Source of the DNA: Firmicutes bacterium UBA2530
Lineage (GTDB): Bacteria > Bacillota > Clostridia > Tissierellales > Sedimentibacteraceae
Assembly (NCBI GenBank): GCA_002340985.1
Contig: DDNC01000018.1
Span: forward strand, 82,001-112,005
Direction of reading: 5' to 3'
Length of the DNA stretch: 30,005 bases
In this document: in pieces, positions 6,765-13,902 of the stretch
Layout of the letters: each line of letters starts with the position of its first letter
Position numbering within the stretch: the stretch's first letter is position 1
Notes under the pieces: model-generated
What the model was told of the DNA's origin: nothing
Database searches by the model: none
The model's input: only the letters and a program-made list of their open reading frames with translations
Position numbers and translations under genes: made by a program

Positions 6765-7726
6765 GATACCGCCCCCTGTCTTCTTTTCTTTCTTGCAGCA
6801 TTTTCTCTGATGAAGTAGTCAATAATGGGAGCAAATGTATTTCCCATCAATATGGCAAACATCATACCGCCGTTAAAAAGCGACAATGACCTTATGAGAA
6901 GTGTTACCACTCCTATAATTATTCCGTAAATCCATTTTCCCGGCTTTGTTTTAGGCGCACTGATGGGGTCTGTTGCCATGAACACTGTTCCGAACAAAAA
7001 TCCTCCCATGAGCATTCCGTAAAACGGATTTAGAACCGGGGCCTTAAACATAATAAATGCAGCGCTTGCCGACAGAAATCCTATAATGGTTCCCGCCATT
7101 ATCTCCCACGATGCTACCTTTTTGTAAATAAGATATATTCCAGCTGCAATAATGAGAATCTTTGATGTCTCGCCGATTACTCCGGGTACAATTCCTGACA
7201 GGAGAGACGAAATGTCGGTTAAGCTGCCTGTGTTGTTGAACAAAATCATGGGTGTGGCTCCGGTAATGGCATCAATACGGCTTGTAACATAGGTTCCAAA
7301 GCCTCCGGGAAGTCCCATCGCTGCCTCATTCCATGAAATTGTAAGTGGCTCGGGAAAATTAACATAAATAAAAACTCTTCCTACAATTGCGGGATTAAAA
7401 ACATTTTTCCCAAAGCCACCAAAAAACAGCTTTCCAAAGAATAACCCGAACAATATCCCAAGTACGGCAATCCATACAGGAATGGACACAGGAAGTGTAA
7501 GGGTATACAGCACACATGAAACAAACACTGCTTCAGATGCTTTGTTGCCGTAATGCTTTTCCCAGAAATATTCAGATGCCGTTCCCGCAGCAATAACCGT
7601 CGCAAGCAGCACAAGAACCCGAGTACCAAAAAGATACACGGAAAAAACAACAATCGGCATTAAGGATAAAAGAACAGTACGCATCATCTTTTGACTCGTA
7701 AAGCTTCTTTTATAAAAATCATTCAT
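6761..7726 (-). CDS. nqrB: Na+-NQR subunit B / RnfD-type membrane subunit with covalent FMN
   Basis: A 321-residue polytopic membrane protein (about 9-10 helices) of the NqrB/RnfD family. D-A-I-T-G-A-T-P (152-159) is the covalent FMN motif, with T158 as the expected attachment residue. FNPAIVGR (110-117) and FMATDPISAP are family hallmarks. Classical NqrB is about 415 residues; this one lacks an N-terminal extension and is RnfD-sized, so the name NqrB rests partly on the nqrF gene in the same operon. It is the first gene of the operon, with GGAGGTG four bases before the ATG. The usual upstream partner, nqrA (or rnfC), is not there: the next gene upstream is divergent. NqrB normally passes electrons to riboflavin and then to quinone at the interface with NqrA. 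Confidence 0.88.
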   Translation of the reverse strand: MNDFYKRSFTSQKMMRTVLLSLMPIVVFSVYLFGTRVLVLLATVIAAGTASEYFWEKHYGNKASEAVFVSCVLYTLTLPVSIPVWIAVLGILFGLFFGKLFFGGFGKNVFNPAIVGRVFIYVNFPEPLTISWNEAAMGLPGGFGTYVTSRIDAITGATPMILFNNTGSLTDISSLLSGIVPGVIGETSKILIIAAGIYLIYKKVASWEIMAGTIIGFLSASAAFIMFKAPVLNPFYGMLMGGFLFGTVFMATDPISAPKTKPGKWIYGIIIGVVTLLIRSLSLFNGGMMFAILMGNTFAPIIDYFIRENAARKKRRQGAVS

Positions 7727-7764
7727 AATGCACCTCCAACTAATTCATAAGCTTATACCTCGTG

Positions 7765-7773
7765 ATTATACCA
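7765..7773 (-). promoter_or_regulatory. Extended -10 promoter for the nqrBCDEF operon
   Basis: On the minus strand this reads TGGTATAAT, a perfect -10 with a TG extension. No good -35 is visible 16-18 bases upstream. It lies 38 bases before the nqrB ATG and is the only clear promoter for the operon, so transcription appears to start at nqrB and not at a distant nqrA. Confidence 0.5.
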
Positions 7774-7887
7774 CAAAATCAGGGCATTAAAACAGTTTGG
7801 AGCCAAAATCTTTTATCCGAAAGGAGGCGAAAAAATATATTGCAAACAATATTCAATAAAAATTTATCGTAAAACAATAAATAAATA

Positions 7888-7915
7888 TTGACTTGAGTAA
7901 AATGTCTGATATAAT
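7888..7915 (+). promoter_or_regulatory. Promoter for the DUF2975-Xre-DUF4173 operon
   Basis: TTGACT (7888-7893), 16 bases, TATAAT (7910-7915), with TG one base before the -10. It shows that the ATG at 7893 cannot be the translation start, since it lies in the promoter; the ATG at 7947 with GGGAGGG is used instead. Confidence 0.75.
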
Positions 7916-7946
7916 TTACATCATAGATAATCAATGGGAGGGTTTT

Positions 7947-8399
7947 ATGCAGCATAAAAGTGTCGTTCATTATATGACAAAAATAGGAATAGATATTTTA
8001 TTTTACATAGGAATTATCTGCTGTGCGCTGGTTCCTTTTTCAACATCGTGGCTTGTCAGGTATTTTTATATAACAGACAGAGTGGTTTTGTTTGTTAAAG
8101 CCATATTGCTGGCATCCGGCATAAGCTGTGTATATATTTTATGGCAGCTAAAGGTAATATTCAAAACACTGATGCAAGGTAATCCGTTCATACATGCCAA
8201 TGTTGCATGTCTCAGAAAAATTGCGCTGTCATGCATGGCAATTGCAATCATATATTTTGTAAAGCTTCTGGTGATGCCCACAATTTCTACGATAGTGATA
8301 ATTGCAATATTTGTTATAGCATGCTTATTGTGCCTAACTCTGAAGGATTTGTTCAAACAATCGATTTACTACAAAGATGAAAATGACTTAACGGTGTAG
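7947..8399 (+). CDS. DUF2975 family membrane protein
   Basis: A 150-residue protein with four predicted membrane helices (about 14-32, 45-65, 90-110 and 113-132), matching DUF2975 in length and pattern. The family has no proven biochemical role, but it is repeatedly encoded next to a small Cro/C1-type regulator of the kind found here. GGGAGGG (7936-7942) supports the ATG. Only nine bases separate its stop from the regulator's start, and the regulator's ribosome site overlaps this stop codon, so translation is probably coupled. I infer that the pair works as a membrane-linked regulatory module, with the DUF2975 protein sensing or controlling the repressor. The operon is divergent from nqrB. 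Confidence 0.75.
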   Translation: MQHKSVVHYMTKIGIDILFYIGIICCALVPFSTSWLVRYFYITDRVVLFVKAILLASGISCVYILWQLKVIFKTLMQGNPFIHANVACLRKIALSCMAIAIIYFVKLLVMPTISTIVIIAIFVIACLLCLTLKDLFKQSIYYKDENDLTV

Positions 8400-8408
8400 G
8401 AGGTGCAT

Positions 8409-8627
8409 ATGTCTATAGTTATACAGCTTGATGTAATGATGGCCAAAAGAAAAATAGGACTTATGGAGCTGGCTGAAAAGATAAATATTACGCCTGCAAA
8501 TCTTTCTATATTGAAAAACAACAAGGCCAAGGCAATACGCCTTTCAACACTTGAGGAAATATGCAGAGCGCTGGACTGTCAGCCCGGAGATATACTTGAA
8601 TATGTGGAGGATAATGATGGAGAATAA
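8409..8627 (+). CDS. Small Cro/C1-type (Xre family) transcriptional regulator
   Basis: A 72-residue single-domain DNA-binding protein. The helix-turn-helix spans about 10-60: GLMELAEKINITPANLSILKN is the scaffold plus recognition helix, and the tail ALDCQPGDILEY is typical of the YozG-like group that accompanies DUF2975 genes. AGGAGGT (8398-8404) fits the ATG at 8409 better than the GTG at 8403. There is no sensor or dimer-extension domain, so a membrane partner or simple autorepression is likely. The 3' end overlaps the start of the next gene by about 11 bases, joining three genes in one operon. Its DNA target is not visible with confidence. Confidence 0.85.
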   Translation: MSIVIQLDVMMAKRKIGLMELAEKINITPANLSILKNNKAKAIRLSTLEEICRALDCQPGDILEYVEDNDGE

Positions 8628-10155
8628 AATAAAATTGAAGCTATCTACCTATGGGATTGTTTCAGCCGCATCTTATGTTTATCTCGTGCTTGCTGATAAT
8701 CCGGGAATAAGCGTTCCTTTGTTCTTTTTAATACAGGCGGTATCCCTGTATCTTGTTTTGAAAAATCAGGGAGAAGTGAAGGATATCAGAGGTATGATTC
8801 TGATGGTTCCAATATTTATAATATCTCTCAACAGATTTATAAGTACCGGAAGAATGTGGGGCGGAATTAATTTTCTCGCGGTGGTGTTTCTGTACAGTGT
8901 AATGTTTTTAATGCTGAGCGGCAATCTGGAGCTGGTTAAGATAAATATCCGCGGAATACTGAAAATCATTGTGAATATTTTTGAACCATTTATGAATTTT
9001 ATTGTACCATTCAGATGGATTGCCGAAAGGTCAAAGGACAAAGAAAAAAATATACTTATTAAAAGGATATTAACAGGAATCGGAATATCGCTGCCCTGCG
9101 TATTCTTCCTCGTGTCAATGCTGGCATCGGCGGATATGGTATTCAATGAGGGGGTTATTTCCTTCAACAACTGGGTTGTGAATCTGCTTGATATATTTCA
9201 GTTGATTAAGGTTGCTATTGGAATATTTACAGGATTGTATCTCTTCGGGCATTTGTACGCTGTGTTTTGCGAAAACGAAAAACCTCTGGTGGTGCTTGCA
9301 GGTGACGGCATTACATCGGCACATGTGATAAAGGGTGATGTGATTGTAATAAACATTTTAACGGCATCCGTTTTAGCGGTATACACCCTGTTTATTGCAA
9401 TACAGTTCAGATACTTGTTTTCATCGGGAGAGCTTCCTTATGGGCTGAATTATGCCGAATATGCAAGGCGGGGATTCTTTGAGCTTGTATTTCTCAGCGT
9501 TTTGAACATAGCCCTCATATTGGCGGCGACATTCCTGCTTAGGGATAAGATTTATGCAGAAAAAAGTAAAGGTGCTTTGTTTACAAAGACTATGCTTGTA
9601 TATCTGTGCGTAATAACAGGTGTATTGCTTGTTTCATCATTTTACAGGATGTCCCTCTATGACAGCGCATACGGATTCACGAGGCTCAGAATTTTAGTAA
9701 ATATGTTTCTGGTGTTTGAGGCCGTTGGGCTCTTGGCAACTCTGGTATATATATTGAAGCATAGTTTCAACATATTTCTTGTATATGCAGCCATAGGTCT
9801 CTGCTACTACATGACGGTAAATGTGGTGAAAATTGATAAAATAATAGCTGAAAAAAATGTGGATATGTATCTCGCCGGTCAGGTTGAATCTCTGGATATA
9901 AATTATCTGACCAGATTATCTGCAGATGTGGTACCTGAAATGATTAGGCTTATTGACGATGCGGAGGATGAGGCAAGATATCGGGCTATACGGTACTTAG
10001 ACGATATTACACAGATGTACGAGAATAGGACGAAAAATTGGCAAAGCTACAATTTATCTGCTGAAAAAAATATAGAGCTTTTGGAAGCGAACAAAGAACT
10101 TATTCAAAAAATGAAGGGCGAAGACTTTTATAATAAAATATATATATATGAGTAA
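8617..10155 (+). CDS. DUF4173/DUF4153-like polytopic membrane protein
   Basis: A 512-residue integral membrane protein with about 12 hydrophobic segments from 8 to 410 and a cytoplasmic tail of roughly 100 residues (410-512) rich in charge. The segment QFRYLFSSGELP...LNYAEYARRGFFEL is the hallmark of DUF4173. The function of the family is unknown. Two adjacent ATGs at 8614 and 8617 share GGAGG (8606-8610); 8617 gives better spacing, and the difference is one residue. It overlaps the regulator gene in another frame, so it is translationally coupled to it. The soluble tail (VDMYLAGQVESLDINYL...DDAEDEARYRAIRYL) may hold an interaction domain. A strong hairpin ends the operon. Confidence 0.7.
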   Translation: MENKIKLKLSTYGIVSAASYVYLVLADNPGISVPLFFLIQAVSLYLVLKNQGEVKDIRGMILMVPIFIISLNRFISTGRMWGGINFLAVVFLYSVMFLMLSGNLELVKINIRGILKIIVNIFEPFMNFIVPFRWIAERSKDKEKNILIKRILTGIGISLPCVFFLVSMLASADMVFNEGVISFNNWVVNLLDIFQLIKVAIGIFTGLYLFGHLYAVFCENEKPLVVLAGDGITSAHVIKGDVIVINILTASVLAVYTLFIAIQFRYLFSSGELPYGLNYAEYARRGFFELVFLSVLNIALILAATFLLRDKIYAEKSKGALFTKTMLVYLCVITGVLLVSSFYRMSLYDSAYGFTRLRILVNMFLVFEAVGLLATLVYILKHSFNIFLVYAAIGLCYYMTVNVVKIDKIIAEKNVDMYLAGQVESLDINYLTRLSADVVPEMIRLIDDAEDEARYRAIRYLDDITQMYENRTKNWQSYNLSAEKNIELLEANKELIQKMKGEDFYNKIYIYE

Positions 10156-10160
10156 GTGAT

Positions 10161-10207
10161 AAAACGTTCAGAAAAATGACATATGTGTCATTATTCTGGA
10201 CGATTTT
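10161..10207 (+). terminator. Terminator after the DUF4173 gene
   Basis: A 17-bp imperfect stem, 10165-10181 with 10186-10202 (one G-T pair, one mismatch), loop TATG, flanked by AAAA upstream and TTTT (10204-10207) downstream. Confidence 0.8.
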
Positions 10208-10236
10208 AAATATTAGGAATAAATTTTTGCGTAAGG

Positions 10237-10268
10237 TGCAAACTTTTTTGAATATGGTGCCGTCTATA
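10237..10268 (+). promoter_or_regulatory. ECF-sigma-type promoter for sigV-rsiV (probable autoregulation)
   Basis: TGCAAAC (10237-10243) followed by a T-run, then 17 bases on, CGTCTATA (10261-10268). The AAC...CGTC layout is that of ECF sigma promoters of the SigW/SigM/SigV kind. An ECF promoter directly before its own sigma gene is the usual sign of autoregulation. Confidence 0.6.
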
Positions 10269-10314
10269 TAGTGTATCAGTTAACTATACAATAACAAAGG
10301 AGGACTTGACATCG

Positions 10315-10800
10315 ATGAACAGCATCAAAACAGAGGAGCAAATAGCAGAACATGTTCTAAAATACAAAGAAAGATATTACAGGCTGGCATACAGCTATGT
10401 GAAAAATGCCGATGATGCTATGGATATTGTTCAGGAATCTGTATATAAAGCAATTTCCTCCGCAAACTCTCTGAAAAATCCTGATTTTATCAAAACATGG
10501 TTTTACAGGATTTTAGTGAATACTTCAATTGATTTTATACGGAAGAAGCAAGGTATCACCATTATGGATGAAGAAAGCTTTTTAATGATTGATAGGGGCT
10601 CGGATGATAATTACGAGAACTTTGATCTTAAAGGCGCTCTGGATAATCTGCCTGAGAAATATCGTACCGTAGTATTATTAAGGTATTTTGAAGATTTGAA
10701 GCTTGAGGAAATTGCTGAAATACTTAATGAAAACATCAATACCATAAAGACGCGGCTTTATAAGTCACTTGAAATTCTACGCATAAAGATGGAAGACTAA
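10315..10800 (+). CDS. sigV: ECF RNA polymerase sigma factor, SigV-like
   Basis: A 161-residue extracytoplasmic-function sigma factor. Region 2 (about 15-78) contains YSYVKNADDAMDIVQESVYKA and the -10-recognition part LVNTSIDFIRK; region 4 (105-158) contains LPEKYRTVVLLRYFEDLKLEEIA and the recognition helix NINTIKTRLYKSL. Regions 1 and 3 are absent, as expected. AAAGGAGGA lies 11 bases before the ATG at 10315, slightly long; a TTG at 10306 would be too close to it. The next gene, rsiV, starts 12 bases after the stop. The type of anti-sigma partner identifies this as the SigV branch, which answers to lysozyme and cell-envelope attack in Bacillus, Enterococcus and Clostridioides. No obvious target gene such as a peptidoglycan O-acetylase or deacetylase is adjacent. 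Confidence 0.88.
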   Translation: MNSIKTEEQIAEHVLKYKERYYRLAYSYVKNADDAMDIVQESVYKAISSANSLKNPDFIKTWFYRILVNTSIDFIRKKQGITIMDEESFLMIDRGSDDNYENFDLKGALDNLPEKYRTVVLLRYFEDLKLEEIAEILNENINTIKTRLYKSLEILRIKMED

Positions 10801-10812
10801 AGGAGGTCTGAA

Positions 10813-11712
10813 ATGATAAACAGCACATTTGAAAATATTAAAAAGGAGTACATGGAAGTACCCATACCAGCAGAGCTTCATGATTTGATATCAAGAAGCA
10901 TAAACAGGGGCATGTCGGAAAACAGAAGAAGAGAAGCACTAAGGAGGCTTAAGATTACGGCCGCTTCAATAGCCGCATCTTTGGCTCTGTTCACTGTGGG
11001 AATTAACATAAGTCCGGCATTTGCTGACACCATGTCAAAAATACCTGTATTGGATAAAATAGTAGGTGTTCTCACCATAAAGGAATATGTAATAAACGAA
11101 GGCAAATATAGTGCCGATATCAAGGTGCCGTCCATAGATGGACTGGAAAACAAGGAGCTTGAAAGCAGCCTCAATGAAAAATATCTTGAAGAAAACAAAA
11201 AGCTCTATGAAGGATTTGTTTCGGATATGGAAGAGCTGAAGAAAAACGGCGGCGGCTATATGGGAATTGACAGTGGCTACATCGTAAAAACTGACACGGA
11301 AAAGCTGCTTTCTGTAGGCCGTTATGTTGTGAATACCGTGGGCTCCTCTTCAACAACTATGAAGTACGACACCATAGATAAAGAAAATGAAGTGCTTATA
11401 ACGCTGCCCAGCTTGTTCGCAGACGACAGCTACGTGGATGCAATAAGCAGTGAAATTAAAAGGCAGATGATTGAACAGAACAAGGCTGACGAAAACAAAT
11501 ATTACTGGGTGGAAGGAATTGAAGAAGGCGGATTTGTGGAATTATTTGACCATATATCAAGTGACCAGAATTTCTACATCAGCTCAGGCAACAAGCTGGT
11601 AATTTCATTTGATAAATATGAGGTAGCACCCGGATATATGGGAGTCATTGAATTTGAAATCCCTACAGATGTAATTTCAGATATTCTTGTAAGTGATGAA
11701 TATATAAAGTAA
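10813..11712 (+). CDS. rsiV: RsiV-type anti-sigma factor and lysozyme sensor (DUF3298 domain)
   Basis: A 299-residue single-pass membrane anti-sigma factor. The cytoplasmic part (1-44) would hold SigV, a membrane helix spans about 46-67, and the rest is extracytoplasmic. The C-terminal segment NKLVISFDKYEVAPGYMGVIEFEIP is the DUF3298 hallmark of RsiV. In Bacillus RsiV, lysozyme binds this region and signal peptidase then cuts after the membrane helix. An A-F-A motif (69-71) followed by D is well placed for such a cut here. AAAGGAGGT overlaps the sigV stop and supports the ATG. Lysozyme sensing is established for the family and inferred for this member. A long hairpin terminator follows. Confidence 0.88.
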   Translation: MINSTFENIKKEYMEVPIPAELHDLISRSINRGMSENRRREALRRLKITAASIAASLALFTVGINISPAFADTMSKIPVLDKIVGVLTIKEYVINEGKYSADIKVPSIDGLENKELESSLNEKYLEENKKLYEGFVSDMEELKKNGGGYMGIDSGYIVKTDTEKLLSVGRYVVNTVGSSSTTMKYDTIDKENEVLITLPSLFADDSYVDAISSEIKRQMIEQNKADENKYYWVEGIEEGGFVELFDHISSDQNFYISSGNKLVISFDKYEVAPGYMGVIEFEIPTDVISDILVSDEYIK

Positions 11713-11768
11713 AGAGACACACTTAAGTATGACCTAAATATACATTTAATAAATGGTAATTCTTATAG

Positions 11769-11810
11769 AATGACATTTGTGCTAAGAAATTAGTGCAAAT
11801 GTCATTTTAT
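11769..11810 (+). terminator. Terminator after sigV-rsiV
   Basis: A 17-bp stem (11769-11785 with 11790-11806, including two G-T pairs) with loop GAAA, followed by a short T-rich tract. It lies 56 bases after the rsiV stop. Confidence 0.8.
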
Positions 11811-11831
11811 ATTAAAAAATATGAGGATGTA

Positions 11832-11840
11832 TGGTATAAT
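11832..11840 (+). promoter_or_regulatory. Extended -10 promoter for the SBP-kinase/NtrC-like operon
   Basis: TGGTATAAT, a perfect -10 with a TG extension; a weak TTAAAA lies 17 bases upstream (11812-11817). It gives a leader of about 60 bases before the kinase ATG at 11908. Confidence 0.55.
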
Positions 11841-11907
11841 ACCTGTAATCTATTGACAGGAAGTAAGTGGATGAAAAATAAAATATTACAGTCAGGAAAA
11901 GTTTATT

Positions 11908-13902
11908 ATGAAGCTTTCAATTAAGAAGATACTTATAATAATTCTTATTAATATTGTCATCATATTTTTGTTTGCCGTCAATCAATTTATTGATAATACT
12001 TATGACATGAGTTTATATAAATATATGCAGTATTCCATTCCACTAACACAGACTGAAATTGATTATATGTACGGGAAAGAGACGCTGTTTTTTTCATCCG
12101 ACAACAATGCTCCTCCCTTTGCTTACATTGACAAAAACAGCGGACAGTACAAAGGCTTGGTTCTTGATTATGTAAATGCACTATCTATTGAGCTGGGGAT
12201 CAATATTGATTACATGCCTCAGAAATGGGAGGGCGTAATAAGCAGTGTAATATCGGGTGAAGCTGATATGTGTGATGTTTTTCCCAGTGAAGAAAGAATG
12301 AAATATTTTGTTTTTTCTGAACCCATATACCGCATGCGTGCCATTGTAATGATAAATAAGGATTCAGACATAACCAATGCATATGGTTTGTCAGGACATA
12401 AGGTAGCAATACCATCGGGAGATTATGCTGCGGAGTATGTCAGGACAAATATACCGTTTATTGAAATTGTCGAGACATCAGACTTGCAGGATTCACTGAG
12501 GGAGCTGAACGATGGACGTGTTGAGGCCGTAATAGGAGATGAACCTGTTCTCATGAATTTTGCTAATGAACTTGGCATGAATGATAAGGTTAAAATATTA
12601 GACTCTGCATTGTATGACAGAGATGTGTGCATTGGAGTAAGAAAGTCTGATCAGCTTCTCGTGAACATATTAAACAAGGGAATTTTGAATCTGCATAAAA
12701 AGAATTTTGTTGAAAAAATTCAGCAAAAATGGTTTGGTATATCATCCGCCATTTTAAAGCATAAAGTTCCGGAAAATTTCATGCTTCTTTTTATAGTCTT
12801 AAATACAGCCCTAATTATTATTTTTATGCTGACAGCTTTGTGGAGCTATATGCTCAAGATTGAGGTAACCAGAAGAACAGAGGATTTAAACAAAAGCAAA
12901 AACAATTTGCAGATAACATTTGATAATCTCTCAAGTTTTCTGATATGCATTGATGAGTTCGGATGCATAGTGAATTCGAACAAATCGTTTCGTAGTTATA
13001 TTAAGGATAAACCGGTCAACGGCATGTGTTATAGAGATATTCCAATACTAAATTGTCTGAATATTGATGATGCAGCGCAGAGAGACGGAGAGCTTACCTA
13101 TGAAGGACAGGTCTATCTTTTCTCGGTTTCCGAACTGGATTATTCGGACTTTAAATATATTGTGGTCATTGAGGACATAACTGACAGAAAACTGAGCCAG
13201 CAACAGGTCTTGCAGCAAAATAAAATGATAGCGCTGGGTCAGCTTGCAGCAGGAGTTGCACACGAAATAAGAAATCCCATAGGATTGATACAGAATTATT
13301 GCTACATACTTAAAACATATATTTTTAACGGCAATACAGTAGCCGAAGATTCTATCAATGCTATGGAATCATCTGTGCAGAGGATAGACAAGATAATAAA
13401 TAATTTGCTTAACTTTTCTCACGCTGATGCTGACAAACTTACGGTAGTAAATATTAAAGAACTTATAATGGACATTATTTTGCTTGAAAACAAAGCAAGA
13501 ATAAAAAATAACATTCAAATAAAATTAAATTGCAATGACGATATCAGAATGCTTACAAGAACGGAATCCCTCAATCACATATTTCTAAACCTTCTGTCAA
13601 ACTCAATTGATTCAATGCCTGATGGAGGAAGTATTACTGTGGACTGTGTTGTTGAAAATAATTATTTAACAGTTGATTTTGCCGACAACGGATCGGGAAT
13701 CAGTCAGGAATATCTTGAGCGCATATTTAATCCGTTTTTTACAACTAAAAATGTCGGACAGGGAATAGGACTCGGTTTATATATTGTTTATAATGAAGTG
13801 CAGAAAATAGGCGGAGAAATACAGGTTAACAGCAAGCCAGGACAAGGTACTACTTTTAGATTGAAAATTCCAATGCTGAAGGAGATGTGTGCAAATGTAT
13901 GA
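11908..13902 (+). CDS. NtrB-like sensor histidine kinase with extracytoplasmic amino-acid-binding (SBP_bac_3) domain
   Basis: A 664-residue membrane histidine kinase. Order: signal-anchor helix (8-26), a family 3 solute-binding domain (about 57-276), a second membrane helix (290-312), a PAS domain (335-425), the HisKA helix AAGVAHEIRNPIGL with phospho-acceptor H452, and an HATPase domain with LNLLSNSIDSM (N box), DNGSGI, FNPFFTTK and GQGIGLGL. In the binding domain, R130 (SEERMKYFVFSEPIY) and D211 (VIGDEP) sit where amino-acid receptors hold the alpha-carboxylate and alpha-amino groups, so an amino acid is the likely ligand. The kinase part resembles NtrB/AtoS, which pair with sigma-54 activators, and such an activator follows with an 8-base overlap. 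The gene two places on is an amino-acid symporter with a sigma-54 promoter, so the likely output is ligand-induced uptake. Confidence 0.88.
   Translation: MKLSIKKILIIILINIVIIFLFAVNQFIDNTYDMSLYKYMQYSIPLTQTEIDYMYGKETLFFSSDNNAPPFAYIDKNSGQYKGLVLDYVNALSIELGINIDYMPQKWEGVISSVISGEADMCDVFPSEERMKYFVFSEPIYRMRAIVMINKDSDITNAYGLSGHKVAIPSGDYAAEYVRTNIPFIEIVETSDLQDSLRELNDGRVEAVIGDEPVLMNFANELGMNDKVKILDSALYDRDVCIGVRKSDQLLVNILNKGILNLHKKNFVEKIQQKWFGISSAILKHKVPENFMLLFIVLNTALIIIFMLTALWSYMLKIEVTRRTEDLNKSKNNLQITFDNLSSFLICIDEFGCIVNSNKSFRSYIKDKPVNGMCYRDIPILNCLNIDDAAQRDGELTYEGQVYLFSVSELDYSDFKYIVVIEDITDRKLSQQQVLQQNKMIALGQLAAGVAHEIRNPIGLIQNYCYILKTYIFNGNTVAEDSINAMESSVQRIDKIINNLLNFSHADADKLTVVNIKELIMDIILLENKARIKNNIQIKLNCNDDIRMLTRTESLNHIFLNLLSNSIDSMPDGGSITVDCVVENNYLTVDFADNGSGISQEYLERIFNPFFTTKNVGQGIGLGLYIVYNEVQKIGGEIQVNSKPGQGTTFRLKIPMLKEMCANV

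Noticed and set aside
7823..7872. AAAGGAGG followed by a TTG-initiated ten-codon frame in the nqrB/DUF2975 intergenic region
   Set aside because: The spacing is 12 bases, the peptide is only ten residues and no ATG is present. It lies upstream of the DUF2975 promoter and looks like a chance match.
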